Part shown: positions 53,662 to 64,000 of the stretch, piece by piece | Numbering within the stretch: the stretch's first letter is position 1 | How the letters are laid out: each line of letters begins with the position of its first letter | Source of the DNA: Moheibacter sediminis | GTDB taxonomy: Bacteria > Bacteroidota > Bacteroidia > Flavobacteriales > Weeksellaceae | Direction: 5' to 3' | Assembly (NCBI RefSeq): GCF_900176425.1 | Contig: NZ_FWXS01000003.1 | Span: 1 to 64,000, forward strand | Length of the DNA stretch: 64,000 bases | Notes under the pieces: model-generated | Databases searched by the model: none | Told to the model about the DNA's origin: nothing | The model's input: only the letters and a program-made list of their open reading frames with translations | Program-made: the position numbers and the translations under genes

Positions 53662-55374
53662 ATGAAAAAGTTTACAATTTTAGCCGCCTTGCTTCCATTT
53701 GTGATTCAGGCGCAAATCTTTGAAGAAACAGAAACTGTATTCAAAGATTTTTACTATTCATCAAGTCATGTAGGTGATTTCGATGGTGATGGCTTTATAG
53801 ATATTGTCCACAACGGAGCGATTGATTCTGATGGAGATGGAAATGTTGACACGACTTTGAATGAAATTTATAAAAATAATGGTGGAACATTTACTTTGTC
53901 AGACGATTTGGGATTGAATTCTACACATTTAGGAGATATCAAATTCATTGATTTTAACAACGATGGATGGTTGGATATCGTTTCAACCGGATTGAGTTAT
54001 AATGACATTGTGAATTATCAGCAATACCGTTTTCTGAACACAGGAACAGGATTTGAATTGGAAGAAAACCTAGCTGGAAAAATTTACGGAGGATTGGAAA
54101 TATTTGACTTTAACCATGATGGAAAAACTGATTATGCTTTGAACGGAACCCAATATGTGGAAGGAACAGGATTTACTTATGATGTAGATTTTTACCAAAA
54201 CAATGGAAACGGATTTGATATTTCTGCGGCATGGCTTGCCGGAACTCAAAATGGAAGTTTTAAGGTAATTGATTTGAACAATGATAATTTGTTGGATGCA
54301 GTAATTTTTGGATTTGATGCAGATTTGGAACCTATATTCAAAGTTTATCTGAACAATGAAGGTACGATGGAATTTTCTCAGGATCTTCCGGTTATGAGTG
54401 ATGGAAAAATGGCATACGCAGATTTCAATGCAGATGGATTTTTAGACTTGGTTGTATCTGGAGTTGATGAAGATTATACTGAATATTTAGCAATTTTATG
54501 GAATGACGGAACAGGTAATTTTACCACGGAAGTCATCGAAAATGAGGGACTTTCCGGTTCTAGTGTAGAGACAGGTGATTTAAATAATGACGGATATTAC
54601 GATTTCATCGTGATGGGAAATGATGCGGATTACAATGGATGGGTTAATATATTTTTGTATGATTCAAGTGAGGAAAGGTTTACCAAAGCAGAAGAAACCG
54701 GACTTTTCAATTTAGGAAGCCAAGGGAATATTCAATTATTGGATTTTAATAATGACAATCATTTAGATGTTTTGATGGCGGGATTTGATTGGGCACATGA
54801 AGATATGCCTTCTTTGACTAAATTATTTAAAAACCTTTCAACAGAAGAGAATCAAAAACCGGTTGCACCGACGGAATTGAATTTGGAACAAGAAGGAAAT
54901 AGATTGAATTTCTCTTGGAACGGTGCAACGGATGACAAAACGCCAACTGAAGCTTTGCAATATGAAATCAAAGTAGGTACAATTTCTGGTGCACAAGACA
55001 TAGCAAAATATGTAGTGACAACGCCATCTTGGTTTTTGGAATTGGAAGAAATTCCTGCAAATGTTTACTGGAGCGTAAAATCAATTGATGCTTCTAAAGT
55101 TTATTCAGATGCTTCTGACGAAGGACAACTTTCTGTTGCTGAAAATGCTTTTGTAAATAATTTACAGATTTATCCAAATCCTGCTTCTGACAAAGTTTTC
55201 GTAAAAGCTGATAAATTAAATTCAGTTGAATTGTACGACTTACAAGGAAGAAAACTAGATGTAAAATTAAATTCAGACAATTCAATCAACGTTTCATCTT
55301 TACCAAAAGGTGTATATGTTTTGAAATTAAATATCGACGGAAAATCAGTCTCTAAGAAATTAGTGATTAATTAA
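53662..55374 (+). CDS. FG-GAP/VCBS repeat protein with type A T9SS sorting domain
   Basis: A 570-aa exported protein. Signal peptide MKKFTILAALLPFVIQAQ. Seven FG-GAP-type motifs (such as GDFDGDGFIDIV, DFNNDGWLDIV, DFNADGFLDLV) build a predicted beta-propeller with Ca-binding loops (residues about 30-385). A fibronectin-III-like domain follows (about 405-500), then the type A sorting domain (LQIYPNPASDKVFVKADKLN, ELYDLQGRKL, LPKGVYVLKL). Expected on the cell surface; adhesion or binding is inferred. Monocistronic between two terminators. Confidence 0.9.
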   Translation: MKKFTILAALLPFVIQAQIFEETETVFKDFYYSSSHVGDFDGDGFIDIVHNGAIDSDGDGNVDTTLNEIYKNNGGTFTLSDDLGLNSTHLGDIKFIDFNNDGWLDIVSTGLSYNDIVNYQQYRFLNTGTGFELEENLAGKIYGGLEIFDFNHDGKTDYALNGTQYVEGTGFTYDVDFYQNNGNGFDISAAWLAGTQNGSFKVIDLNNDNLLDAVIFGFDADLEPIFKVYLNNEGTMEFSQDLPVMSDGKMAYADFNADGFLDLVVSGVDEDYTEYLAILWNDGTGNFTTEVIENEGLSGSSVETGDLNNDGYYDFIVMGNDADYNGWVNIFLYDSSEERFTKAEETGLFNLGSQGNIQLLDFNNDNHLDVLMAGFDWAHEDMPSLTKLFKNLSTEENQKPVAPTELNLEQEGNRLNFSWNGATDDKTPTEALQYEIKVGTISGAQDIAKYVVTTPSWFLELEEIPANVYWSVKSIDASKVYSDASDEGQLSVAENAFVNNLQIYPNPASDKVFVKADKLNSVELYDLQGRKLDVKLNSDNSINVSSLPKGVYVLKLNIDGKSVSKKLVIN

Positions 55375-55396
55375 TTCTTTTAATTTTTGTGTAAAA

Positions 55397-55424
55397 GAAA
55401 AGGTGAGCATTTGCTCACCTTTTC
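55397..55424. terminator. Bidirectional terminator
   Basis: GAAAAGGTGAGCA / TGCTCACCTTTTC, a strong perfect stem between convergent genes. Confidence 0.88.
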
Positions 55425-55446
55425 TCGTTATAATAAAAACCAATTT

Positions 55447-56718
55447 TTAGTATCTTTCTAATACAATTACACGTCTATTACAAGCTCTGCCTTCTTCAGT
55501 ATCGTTTGTACATTTCGGATATTGTTCTCCAAATGCACGAACTTCTAATGTTTTTGCATCAACACCTTCCTTAACCAAGCCATCTTTTACCGATTGTGCA
55601 CGTCTTTTTGATAATCCCATGTTATAAGCATCAGTTCCTACGCTATCAGCAAAACCATCTACAAAGTAGTTTCCACCATCTTTCTTGATTTTATCAGCTG
55701 CAAGTTTTACTTTTTGCTCACCTTCTGAAGTTAATTTGCTGCTGTCAAATTCAAATAAAACATCATCAAATTTCATATCGACTACAACTGGAGTTGGTTC
55801 AATCGGAGTTACCGGCTCAACAGGTTTCTCTTTCATAATCTTACATCCGTTCTGGCAGTAGTATTCGTCTGTTTCTTCTCCATTAGGACATGGTTCTAGT
55901 GGACATTCATCCAGTCTATCTTCAATACCGTCTCCGTCGGTATCAGGACACCCATTGAATTCTTTCAAACCTGGTGTATCCGGACATTCATCTTCTTCAT
56001 CAGGAATTCCGTCCTTATCACGGTCATTTTTGCCAAATCTAAATGCCAATCCGGCTTTTGCCTGGAAAAAGTCAATATAATCTGATTTCATTCCCGGAAT
56101 TGCTACATATTGGGCTTCTATATTTAAACCTATTTTAGGCCAAATCCAGAAATTCATCCCCAATCCTCCAGAAATTGCAAAGTGATCATCATTGGCTATA
56201 GACCCATTTTCCAAAGCGTCTCCGTGTACGTCAATTACACCACTCAAAGGAATTTGATTTCCCAATCCATCATCACCATATACTACAGGATTGAATTCTA
56301 ATCCACGGTAAGGCATTCTGTAATAATTTGCACCGAATCTTAGATATGGATCGAACCAGGAGGTTTCTTTTAAAATATATCCGTTAGCAAATCGATAACG
56401 CAATCCCATTCCAATTAAGACCATGAATTCATTGTCAATCATCAATCGTTTGTTGTCTATTTCTCCGATTGAAGCTTGTAAATCAACGGCAAAGGAACGG
56501 TTTAGCGTCCTTGCAACGGAAATTTGTGACAATGGAGGAACAAAAGACCAATTGTCTGTATCGGTTAATCCCTCGCCAAATCCTCTGGCACTAACATGAT
56601 TGACAGCATGTACACCCCCGCTGATGTACCATTTTTTCAGCATATTCTGCGAAAATAAATCTGCCGATATAAATAATAAAATTGTTGTAAATAAAATAGA
56701 AAATTGTTTCATATTCAA
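55447..56718 (-). CDS. OmpA family protein with thrombospondin type 3 repeats (single OmpA domain)
   Basis: A 423-aa outer-membrane protein. Signal peptide to DLFSQ, an eight-strand barrel (about 25-230), TSP3 Ca-binding repeats (RDKDGIPDEEDECPDTPG, DTDGDGIEDRLDECP), a Cys-rich and Pro-rich linker (VEPVTPIEPTPVVV), then an OmpA peptidoglycan-binding domain (about 312-423: FEFDSSKLTSEGEQ, VDGFADSVGTDAYNMGLSKR, NRRVIVLERY). Anchors the outer membrane to the wall. A paralogue with two OmpA domains lies at 59,456. Confidence 0.92.
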   Translation of the reverse strand: MNMKQFSILFTTILLFISADLFSQNMLKKWYISGGVHAVNHVSARGFGEGLTDTDNWSFVPPLSQISVARTLNRSFAVDLQASIGEIDNKRLMIDNEFMVLIGMGLRYRFANGYILKETSWFDPYLRFGANYYRMPYRGLEFNPVVYGDDGLGNQIPLSGVIDVHGDALENGSIANDDHFAISGGLGMNFWIWPKIGLNIEAQYVAIPGMKSDYIDFFQAKAGLAFRFGKNDRDKDGIPDEEDECPDTPGLKEFNGCPDTDGDGIEDRLDECPLEPCPNGEETDEYYCQNGCKIMKEKPVEPVTPIEPTPVVVDMKFDDVLFEFDSSKLTSEGEQKVKLAADKIKKDGGNYFVDGFADSVGTDAYNMGLSKRRAQSVKDGLVKEGVDAKTLEVRAFGEQYPKCTNDTEEGRACNRRVIVLERY

Positions 56719-56789
56719 GCTTTAGAATTTATGAATAGACTAATATATAAACATTTTTTAAAATTTTATTAATTTTATGTTAATATGAG

Positions 56790-57680
56790 CTAATTTATAA
56801 ACGATTTAGATACTTTTTCTGCTTTTTTGCTTTCAGAATAATCATAAAATCCTTCTCCTGATTTTACTCCCAATTTCCCTGCTGTAACCATATTTATCAA
56901 TAATGGACAAGGTGCGTATTTTGGATTTTTAAACCCATTGTACATTACATTTAAAATAGAGAGACAAACATCCAATCCTATAAAATCTGCAAGTTGAAGT
57001 GGTCCCATAGGATGTGCCATTCCCAATTTCATTACCGTATCTATTTCCTGAACACCGGCAACTCCATTGTAAAGTGCTTCGATAGATTCATTAATCATCG
57101 GTATCAAAATTCTGTTGGCAACAAATCCCGGATAATCATTTACTTCCACAGGAACTTTTCCAAGTGTTTCAGACATGTCCATGATCGCTTTTGTTACTTC
57201 GTCTGAAGTATTGTAACCGCGTATGATTTCCACCAACTTCATGATTGGAACCGGATTCATGAAGTGCATTCCGATTACTTTGTCCTGACGATTAGTTACG
57301 GCAGCGATTTGTGTGATAGAAATCGATGAAGTGTTAGTTGCAAGAATTGTATTGGAACTTGTAATTTCATCTAATTGTTTAAATATTTTTAGTTTTAAAT
57401 CAACATTCTCAGTTGCAGCCTCAACAACCAGATCAACATTTTTTACACCTTCTTCTGTTTGAGTAAAAGTTTTGATGTTGGCTAAAGTATCTTGTTTATC
57501 TTGTTCTGAAATGGTTTCTTTTGCAACCATTCTGTCCAGATTTCCGGAAATAGTTGCGATTCCTTTTTCCAAAGATTTTTCTGAAATATCAATCAGATTT
57601 ACTTTAAATCCTTTCTGAGCAAAAGTATGGGCAATTCCGTTTCCCATCGTCCCGGCTCCGATTACAGCTATATTTTTCAT
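56790..57680 (-). CDS. 3-hydroxybutyryl-CoA dehydrogenase
   Basis: A 296-aa protein. NAD site IAVIGAGTMGNGIAHTFAQK, then LVVEAATENVDLKLKIF, NTSSISITQIA with catalytic Ser/Asn partners, catalytic His in GMHFMNPVPIMKLVEII, and the C-terminal helical domain (DYPGFVANRILIPMINESIE, MAHPMGPLQLADFIGLDV). Oxidises 3-hydroxyacyl-CoA in fatty-acid or butyrate metabolism. 12 bp after the Gfo/Idh gene in the same direction. Confidence 0.94.
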   Translation of the reverse strand: MKNIAVIGAGTMGNGIAHTFAQKGFKVNLIDISEKSLEKGIATISGNLDRMVAKETISEQDKQDTLANIKTFTQTEEGVKNVDLVVEAATENVDLKLKIFKQLDEITSSNTILATNTSSISITQIAAVTNRQDKVIGMHFMNPVPIMKLVEIIRGYNTSDEVTKAIMDMSETLGKVPVEVNDYPGFVANRILIPMINESIEALYNGVAGVQEIDTVMKLGMAHPMGPLQLADFIGLDVCLSILNVMYNGFKNPKYAPCPLLINMVTAGKLGVKSGEGFYDYSESKKAEKVSKSFIN

Positions 57681-57692
57681 TATTTGTTTGTT

Positions 57693-58658
57693 TTATTTTT
57701 TAAAGGCATCTATGATTTGATAAGCAATTCGCAATGCTTCAGTTCCGTCTTCTAAAGTCACAATCGGAGTGGTATTGTTGTTAATTGCGTTTGCAAAAGA
57801 TTCCAATTCATCTAAGATTGCATTGTTAGGTGGTACATCCGGATTGTCAAAATAAATTTGTTTTCTAACACCTTCGGCATTTTGCAAAATCATGTCCCAT
57901 TCACCCGGTTTTTCAGGGGCATCTTTCATTTTTACTACTTCACAATTTTTTTCCAAATAATCAACTGAAATGTAAGCATCCTTTTGGAAAAATCTAGATT
58001 TACGCATATTTTTCAAAGAAATTCGGCTTGAAGTAATGTTGGCAACGCATCCGTTTTCAAATTCAATTCTGGCATTGGCAATGTCTGGTGAATCGCTAAT
58101 CACAGCCACACCACTTGCATGGATTTCTTTTACTTTGGACTTAACTACACTCAGAATTGCATCGATGTCGTGGATCATCAAATCCAAAACGACCGGAACA
58201 TCAGTTCCTCTTGGATTAAATTCCGCCAAACGATGGGTTTCGATGAACATAGGATTTTGGATTTTATCTTTTACGGATTTAAATGCAGGATTAAATCTTT
58301 CTACATGACCGACTTGTCCTTTTACGTTATATTCCTTAGCAAGTTGTATGATTTCTTCCGCTTCCTCAACGGAATTAGCTATGGGTTTTTCCAAAAAAAT
58401 ATGTTTTCCGGTTTTGATTGCTTCTTTTGCGCATTCATAGTGAGAAAGAGTAGGGGTGACGATATCAACTACGTCAACCGCATCAATTAATTCTGAAATT
58501 GTATCAAACGATTTGTATCCGAATTCCGCTTCAACTTTTTTTGCATTTTCTGAATTAGGATCATAAAATCCTATCAATTCGTATTTATTTGACTGATTGG
58601 CTAGTTTCAAATGAATTTTCCCCAAATGTCCGGCTCCTAAGATTCCGATTTTTAACAT
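57693..58658 (-). CDS. Gfo/Idh/MocA family oxidoreductase
   Basis: A 321-aa protein from the ATG at 58,658; an in-frame ATG 37 codons upstream lacks support, since the Rossmann motif starts at MLKIGILGAGHLGKIHL. GKHIFLEKPIANSVEEAEEI carries the family's Glu-Lys-Pro. VLDLMIHDIDAIL and the C-terminal beta sheet complete the fold. Substrate unknown, probably a sugar derivative. Forms a pair with the hydroxybutyryl-CoA dehydrogenase gene. Confidence 0.9.
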   Translation of the reverse strand: MLKIGILGAGHLGKIHLKLANQSNKYELIGFYDPNSENAKKVEAEFGYKSFDTISELIDAVDVVDIVTPTLSHYECAKEAIKTGKHIFLEKPIANSVEEAEEIIQLAKEYNVKGQVGHVERFNPAFKSVKDKIQNPMFIETHRLAEFNPRGTDVPVVLDLMIHDIDAILSVVKSKVKEIHASGVAVISDSPDIANARIEFENGCVANITSSRISLKNMRKSRFFQKDAYISVDYLEKNCEVVKMKDAPEKPGEWDMILQNAEGVRKQIYFDNPDVPPNNAILDELESFANAINNNTTPIVTLEDGTEALRIAYQIIDAFKK

Positions 58659-58730
58659 TGTTTGTATTTTGCGTTTAAAAATAAAGAGAATATCATTTAA
58701 AATTGTGCAATTTTGTAAAAAATATGCAGC

Positions 58731-59375
58731 GTGACAGACGATTTTAAACACAGAGGAAGACGAGAACAACTAATTAAACTACTAAGAGAAAAAGGAATCG
58801 AGGACGAATCGGTTCTGACAGCCATCAACAAAATCCCAAGACATCTTTTTATTGACAGCGCTTTTGAGGAACATGCTTATCAAGATACAGCTTTCCCAAT
58901 CGCAGCAGGACAAACTATTTCGCATCCATTTACTGTTGCGTTCCAGACAGAATTGCTTCATGTGAAAAAGGGAGACAAAGTTTTGGAAGTAGGAACGGGA
59001 AGCGGCTATCAAGCTTCAGTTTTGGTCGCTATGGGAGCAGAAGTTTACACCATTGAAAGACAAAAGGAATTGTTTGATTTTTCACAAAGAATTTTCAGGA
59101 AAATTAAAATCAGCCCGAAATATGCAATTTATGGAGATGGTTATAAAGGTTTGCCTTCATTTGCGCCTTTTGACAGAATCATTGTAACTGCAGGTTCTTC
59201 AACTATTCCTAAAACTTTATTGCAACAATTAAAAATCGGAGGAGTTATGGTTATTCCCTTAGGAGATAAAAATCAGATGATGACTACCTTTCTTCGTGTT
59301 TCAGAAATGAATTTTGAAAAGATGGAATTTGGAGATTGTCAGTTCGTCCCAATGCTGGAAAGAAAAGAGAAATAG
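58731..59375 (+). CDS. pcm: Protein-L-isoaspartate O-methyltransferase
   Basis: A 214-aa SAM methyltransferase starting with GTG (58,731); an ATG seven bases earlier is out of frame. TAFPIAAGQTISHPFTVAFQ and the SAM motif KVLEVGTGSGYQASVLVAMG are diagnostic of PCMT, which repairs isoaspartyl residues in ageing proteins. ERKEK at the end. Divergent from the Gfo/Idh gene. Confidence 0.95.
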   Translation: MTDDFKHRGRREQLIKLLREKGIEDESVLTAINKIPRHLFIDSAFEEHAYQDTAFPIAAGQTISHPFTVAFQTELLHVKKGDKVLEVGTGSGYQASVLVAMGAEVYTIERQKELFDFSQRIFRKIKISPKYAIYGDGYKGLPSFAPFDRIIVTAGSSTIPKTLLQQLKIGGVMVIPLGDKNQMMTTFLRVSEMNFEKMEFGDCQFVPMLERKEK

Positions 59376-59407
59376 TTTATTGACAACTATTTTTTGTATA
59401 AATGAAG

Positions 59408-59438
59408 AAAGCCACTCAATTGAGTGGCTTTTCTTTTA
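59408..59438. terminator. Bidirectional terminator between pcm and ompA-like gene
   Basis: AAAGCCACTCAA / TTGAGTGGCTTT, a perfect palindrome followed by a T-rich tract. Confidence 0.88.
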
Positions 59439-59455
59439 AATATTTGAATACGAAA

Positions 59456-61255
59456 TTATTGTTTTACAATTTCAATTCTTCTGTTTTGAGCTCTTCCGTC
59501 AACAGTTTTGTTGTCGAATTTAGGCTGAGCTTCACCGTAACCAACAGCTTTCAATCTGCTAGCTGGAGCACCTTGAGCTACTAAGTAATCAAGTACTGTC
59601 TGAGCACGTTTTTGAGACAACGTTAAGTTATTAGCGTCGCTACCTACATCATCAGTGTGACCTTGGATTTCATAGTTACCTTCAGTTGCTTTCAAGTACT
59701 GAGCGATTACGTTTAAGCTTTGTTTAGAAGCTTCAACCAAAGTGTGAGTACCTGTTTGGAAGTAAATCATTTTAGACAAGTCAGCGATTTGTACGTTAGC
59801 ACAATCACCTGTTACTTCGATAGCAGCTGGTTGGAAGTTTGAATCAGCAAATTTCAATTCAACACGTCTGTTTCTAGCTCTACCATCGTCAGTATCATTA
59901 GTTGTGATAGGTAAAGATTCACCAAATCCAACTGATTTCAAGATAGAAGAAGGAACACCTTTGCTAGTTAAGTAAGCCTCAACAGAAGCAGCACGTTTCT
60001 TAGATAATTCCATGTTGTATTTATCGCTACCTTTTGAATCGGTATGACCTTCAACTAACCAACGAGCATTCTTGATTTTATCAGAAGTCAAGATTGGAGC
60101 GATTACATCTAAAGTTGCCATAGACTGAGTAGTTAATTTGTCAGAGTTGTACTCGAACAATACGCTTTTCAATGCATCTTTAATAGCTTGGATATCTGTA
60201 CAGTTATCAGCGATTTCTGGACAACCATCGTTTTCTACAGTTCCAAATTCATTAGGACATTTGTCTTTGCTATCACAAACACCATCTCCGTCAGAGTCAG
60301 GACAACCATTACATCCAGGGATAGATGAAGCTACACCAGGAGTGTCAGGACAATCATCGTCTTCATCAAGGATACCATCGCCATCTCTATCTAAGATAGG
60401 ACAACCGTTGTTTTCAGCTGGACCAGCTTCGTCAGGACAAGCATCTTTGTTATCACAGATTCCGTCACCGTCAGTATCAGGACATCCGTGACATTCCGGA
60501 TCATCTGAAGGTACACCTGGAGTATCAGGACAAGCATCATCTTTGTCTTCGATACCATCACCATCTCTGTCTTTGTTTCCGAAACGGAAAGTAACCCCAA
60601 CTGAATGTTGGAAGAAATCGAAATAGTCTGATTTTGTAGAAGGAACCCAGTTGTAATCAGAAGCGATGTTTAAACCGAAGTTTTTAGTGAACCATAAGTT
60701 GATCCCTAAACCTCCAGAAACAGCGAAATGATCTTTTGCAGTTTTAGGAGCAGCGTTCAATACATCAACTACTTCAGTTGTTGCATCTCCACCGTCATTT
60801 CCATAAACTTCAAATCCTACAGGGACAACATCACCTAAACTAGTGTAGTCATAACGATGATAGTTAGCACCTATACGGATGTATGGATCAAACCATGAGT
60901 TTTCACCTAGGATGTATCCGTTTGCTAATTTATAACGCAAACCAAGACCTGCATTGATGAAGAACTCATCAGAAATACGTAATCTGTTGTTATCAATTTC
61001 ACCAACTGAAGCAGTTAAATCTAAATCAAATGAACGATTTAAATTTCTGATGATAGATAATTTCGACAAAGGCGGAACAATGCTGTAGTTATTGTAGTTA
61101 AAAAACTCATTACCTACACCACGAACTGATGTATGGTCTACTGCATGCGCACCAACAGTAACTGCCCAAGGATCTCTCTTGTTTTGGGCATTCAAAACAG
61201 TACTGCTTAAAATCAGTACCGTTAGAGCGGTTAATAATAGATTAAACTTTTTCAT
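59456..61255 (-). CDS. OmpA family protein with TSP3 repeats and two tandem OmpA domains
   Basis: A 599-aa outer-membrane protein from the ATG at 61,255. Signal peptide to LNAQN, eight-strand barrel (about 22-215, with DPYIRIGANYHRYDYTSL), five to six TSP3 repeats (about 218-345: DRDGDGIEDKDDACPDTPG, DTDGDGICDNKDACPDE, DRDGDGILDEDDDCPDTPG), first OmpA domain (about 355-462: LVEGHTDSKGSDKYNMELSK) and second OmpA domain (about 485-599: IQGHTDDVGSDANNLTLSQK). The doubled peptidoglycan-binding domain sets it apart from the 423-aa paralogue at 55,447. Probably an abundant envelope protein, with a consensus promoter upstream. Confidence 0.93.
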   Translation of the reverse strand: MKKFNLLLTALTVLILSSTVLNAQNKRDPWAVTVGAHAVDHTSVRGVGNEFFNYNNYSIVPPLSKLSIIRNLNRSFDLDLTASVGEIDNNRLRISDEFFINAGLGLRYKLANGYILGENSWFDPYIRIGANYHRYDYTSLGDVVPVGFEVYGNDGGDATTEVVDVLNAAPKTAKDHFAVSGGLGINLWFTKNFGLNIASDYNWVPSTKSDYFDFFQHSVGVTFRFGNKDRDGDGIEDKDDACPDTPGVPSDDPECHGCPDTDGDGICDNKDACPDEAGPAENNGCPILDRDGDGILDEDDDCPDTPGVASSIPGCNGCPDSDGDGVCDSKDKCPNEFGTVENDGCPEIADNCTDIQAIKDALKSVLFEYNSDKLTTQSMATLDVIAPILTSDKIKNARWLVEGHTDSKGSDKYNMELSKKRAASVEAYLTSKGVPSSILKSVGFGESLPITTNDTDDGRARNRRVELKFADSNFQPAAIEVTGDCANVQIADLSKMIYFQTGTHTLVEASKQSLNVIAQYLKATEGNYEIQGHTDDVGSDANNLTLSQKRAQTVLDYLVAQGAPASRLKAVGYGEAQPKFDNKTVDGRAQNRRIEIVKQ

Positions 61256-61305
61256 TATCAAATATTTAGTGTTTTACTTTAATTTAATTTGAACACAATT
61301 AACGG

Positions 61306-61338
61306 CAAATTTAAGAATTCTTTATGATTCTATCCAAA
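61306..61338 (-). promoter_or_regulatory. Promoter of the double-OmpA gene, inside the smpB 3' end
   Basis: On the minus strand TTTG, 21 bases, then TAAATTTG. The boxes overlap the last codons and stop of smpB, so the gene can be transcribed independently of smpB; a leader of about 45 nt results. Confidence 0.55.
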
Positions 61339-61763
61339 TCTCTTTTCAAATCTTTTCCTTTTATCGTCTCTCGCTTATCATATAATTTCTTACCCTTCGC
61401 CAAATAAACCTTGACCTTTGCTAGTCCTTTTTTGTTGATATAGAGGTTTGTAGCTATGATTGTAAGCCCTGTTTCTTTGGTTTTTCTTTCAAGTTTTTTT
61501 AGCTCATTTTTTTTTAATAATAATTTTCTGTCACGTCTTGTCTTATGATTAAAGTATGTTCCCCAGTCATATTCGTCAATATACATATTAATTATATACA
61601 ATTCTCCGTCCTTAAATTGGCAAAAGCTTTCAGTAATGCTTGCCTTGCCCATTCGTATTGATTTTATTTCGGTTCCAAAAAGTTGAATTCCTGCGTCATA
61701 GCTGTCCATCAACTCATATTCAAATCTCGCTTTTTTATTCTTTATGTTTACTTCTCCGTGCAC
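61311..61763 (-). CDS. smpB: SsrA-binding protein SmpB
   Basis: A 150-aa protein: [60 protein letters not shown] and the basic tail [20 protein letters not shown]. SmpB delivers tmRNA to stalled ribosomes in trans-translation. The tmRNA gene itself was not found in this window. Divergent from the ABC-F gene. Confidence 0.97.
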   Translation of the reverse strand: MHGEVNIKNKKARFEYELMDSYDAGIQLFGTEIKSIRMGKASITESFCQFKDGELYIINMYIDEYDWGTYFNHKTRRDRKLLLKKNELKKLERKTKETGLTIIATNLYINKKGLAKVKVYLAKGKKLYDKRETIKGKDLKRDLDRIIKNS

Positions 61764-61779
61764 TTTTTATTCAATTTAA

Positions 61780-63465
<1,686 letters not shown>

Positions 63466-63469
63466 TTTT

Positions 63470-63523
63470 GTGTTATTCCGAGGCGCGAGTAATCTAGAGA
63501 CTCTTCCTTCTTCAGAATGACAG
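63470..63523. repeat. Dispersed intergenic repeat (TGTCATTCTGAAG type)
   Basis: On the minus strand TGTCATTCTGAAGAAGGAAG, then GAGTCTCTAGATTACTCGCG and CCTCGGAATAACAC. A shorter relative is at 24,648-24,675. The two ends can pair imperfectly (TGTCATTC with GGAATAACA). Such segments are widespread between Bacteroidota genes. Confidence 0.5.
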
Positions 63524-63539
63524 ATTAAAATAAAATAAC

Positions 63540-63566
63540 AAAGGCGCAATTTTGCGCCTTTCTATT
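63540..63566. terminator. Terminator after the ABC-F gene
   Basis: AAAGGCGCAA / TTGCGCCTTT with a short loop and T-rich flank; also suits the leftward regulator gene. Confidence 0.85.
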
Positions 63567-63593
63567 TGGGTTGTTGATAAAACCTACACAGGA

Positions 63594-63948
63594 TTATTTT
63601 TTTAAACGGGAAAATTCTTCCTCCAATTTGGTTAGCCGTTCTTCTAATTGAGATAAAATTTCTTTTGGAACCATATGAATAGGACCGCTATTTGAATAGC
63701 CAACATTTATACCCTCAACTTTTTCTATATTATTGGTAACGTTAATTTTCTCTTCCAAAAAATAATCAAAATCTTTATCAAAAATCCTGCAAACCTTATC
63801 CATTAAAAGAAAGTCTGGTGTTGTTTTGTTGCTTTCGATATTGGATATTGGATATGCTTGTCTGTGCTATACCGAGCAGATCAGCCAATTCATCCTGGCT
63901 CATTTTTCTTTCCTCTCTCAATCTTCTTATTTTAATACCTACACCCAT
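63594..63948 (-). pseudogene. XRE/Cro-CI family transcriptional regulator, frameshifted by a 7-bp duplication
   Basis: From the ATG at 63,948: MGVGIKIRRLREERKMSQDE, then LADLLGIAQTSISNI, a classic helix-turn-helix. The frame then derails into QYRKQQNNTRL and a stop. The unit TTGGATA occurs twice in tandem at 63,841-63,854; removing one copy restores SISNIESNKTTPDFLLMDKV and joins the frame to FDKDFDYFLEEKINVTNNIE and the coiled-coil tail QLEERLTKLEEEFSRLKK. The repaired protein has about 115 residues. Either a true frameshift (possibly reversible slippage) or a sequencing error. Confidence 0.75.
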
Positions 63949-63999
63949 GTTTAGCAATTTTATGGTAAAAATTATTTGAATATTGCTCAAGTTTAGCAA
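63949..63999 (-). promoter_or_regulatory. Candidate operator: spaced direct repeats upstream of the XRE gene
   Basis: GTTTAGCAA occurs at 63,949-63,957 and 63,991-63,999, 42 bp apart, four turns of the helix. TTGCTCAA (63,983) forms an inverted partner to the right-hand copy. The site directly touches the start codon of the helix-turn-helix gene, as in autoregulated XRE genes. The window ends here, so more copies may follow. Confidence 0.4.
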
Positions 64000-64000
64000 A

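Noticed and set aside
60200..60560. Regular repeated DNA in the double-OmpA gene
   Set aside because: This is the coding sequence of thrombospondin type 3 repeats and needs no other explanation.

Overview
The window looks like chromosome of a member of the Bacteroidota, class Flavobacteriia, probably a Chryseobacterium/Weeksellaceae-like organism. The DNA is AT-rich. Several genes carry type IX secretion (T9SS) sorting domains of type A and type B. There is an exosortase-F pair, a two-gene SpvB plus DUF6443-Rhs toxin locus, thrombospondin-3/OmpA proteins, and many promoters with the Bacteroidota -7 box TAnnTTTG. The family placement is an inference; the class-level placement is well supported by gene content. 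No rRNA, tRNA, CRISPR array, prophage or intact insertion sequence was seen.

Region 1 (1-16,300) is an accessory polymorphic-toxin locus. It runs: the end of a T9SS-exported protein, a 2,033-aa SpvB/FG-GAP protein, a 1,235-aa Rhs protein ending in a PD-(D/E)XK-type nuclease, and its DUF4304 immunity protein. Behind these lies about 4.7 kb of displaced toxin/immunity cassettes. They include a start-less toxin tip overlapping its putative immunity gene, a frameshifted toxin stub, a partial Rhs core fused to a TNT-type NAD+ glycohydrolase with an Imm63-like gene, the bare tail of a second TNT domain with an Imm59-like gene, a near-identical 0.74-kb copy of the Rhs core with a different toxin tip and immunity gene, and more debris. 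Imperfect 72-bp direct repeats sit at two cassette junctions. The array ends in an IS1-type transposase remnant and a 21-bp tandem repeat.

Region 2 (16,300-23,150) holds four consecutive secreted surface proteins: a lamin-tail-domain protein, then three that share a PKD-like domain, the last with a type B T9SS signal. It also holds a GC-rich dispersed repeat, an outer-membrane beta-barrel receptor, and a free-standing paralogue of that receptor's N-terminal domain.

Region 3 (23,300-64,000) is mostly ordinary chromosome. It contains a DUF2520/KdsC-like/Maf operon, gyrB, rsmG, rlmB, thyA, folA, an M1 aminopeptidase, a nucleoside transporter, a bifunctional nuclease, pcm, tpx, smpB and an ABC-F protein. 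Of special interest are the exosortase F pair, a TonB-dependent receptor with two N-terminal heavy-metal domains next to a Cys/His-rich HYC_CC_PP protein (probable copper handling), a lipoprotein subclass B1 metallo-beta-lactamase, two divergent operons that may act in lipid-linked sugar transfer, two related OmpA proteins, and an XRE regulator broken by a 7-bp tandem duplication at the window's end.
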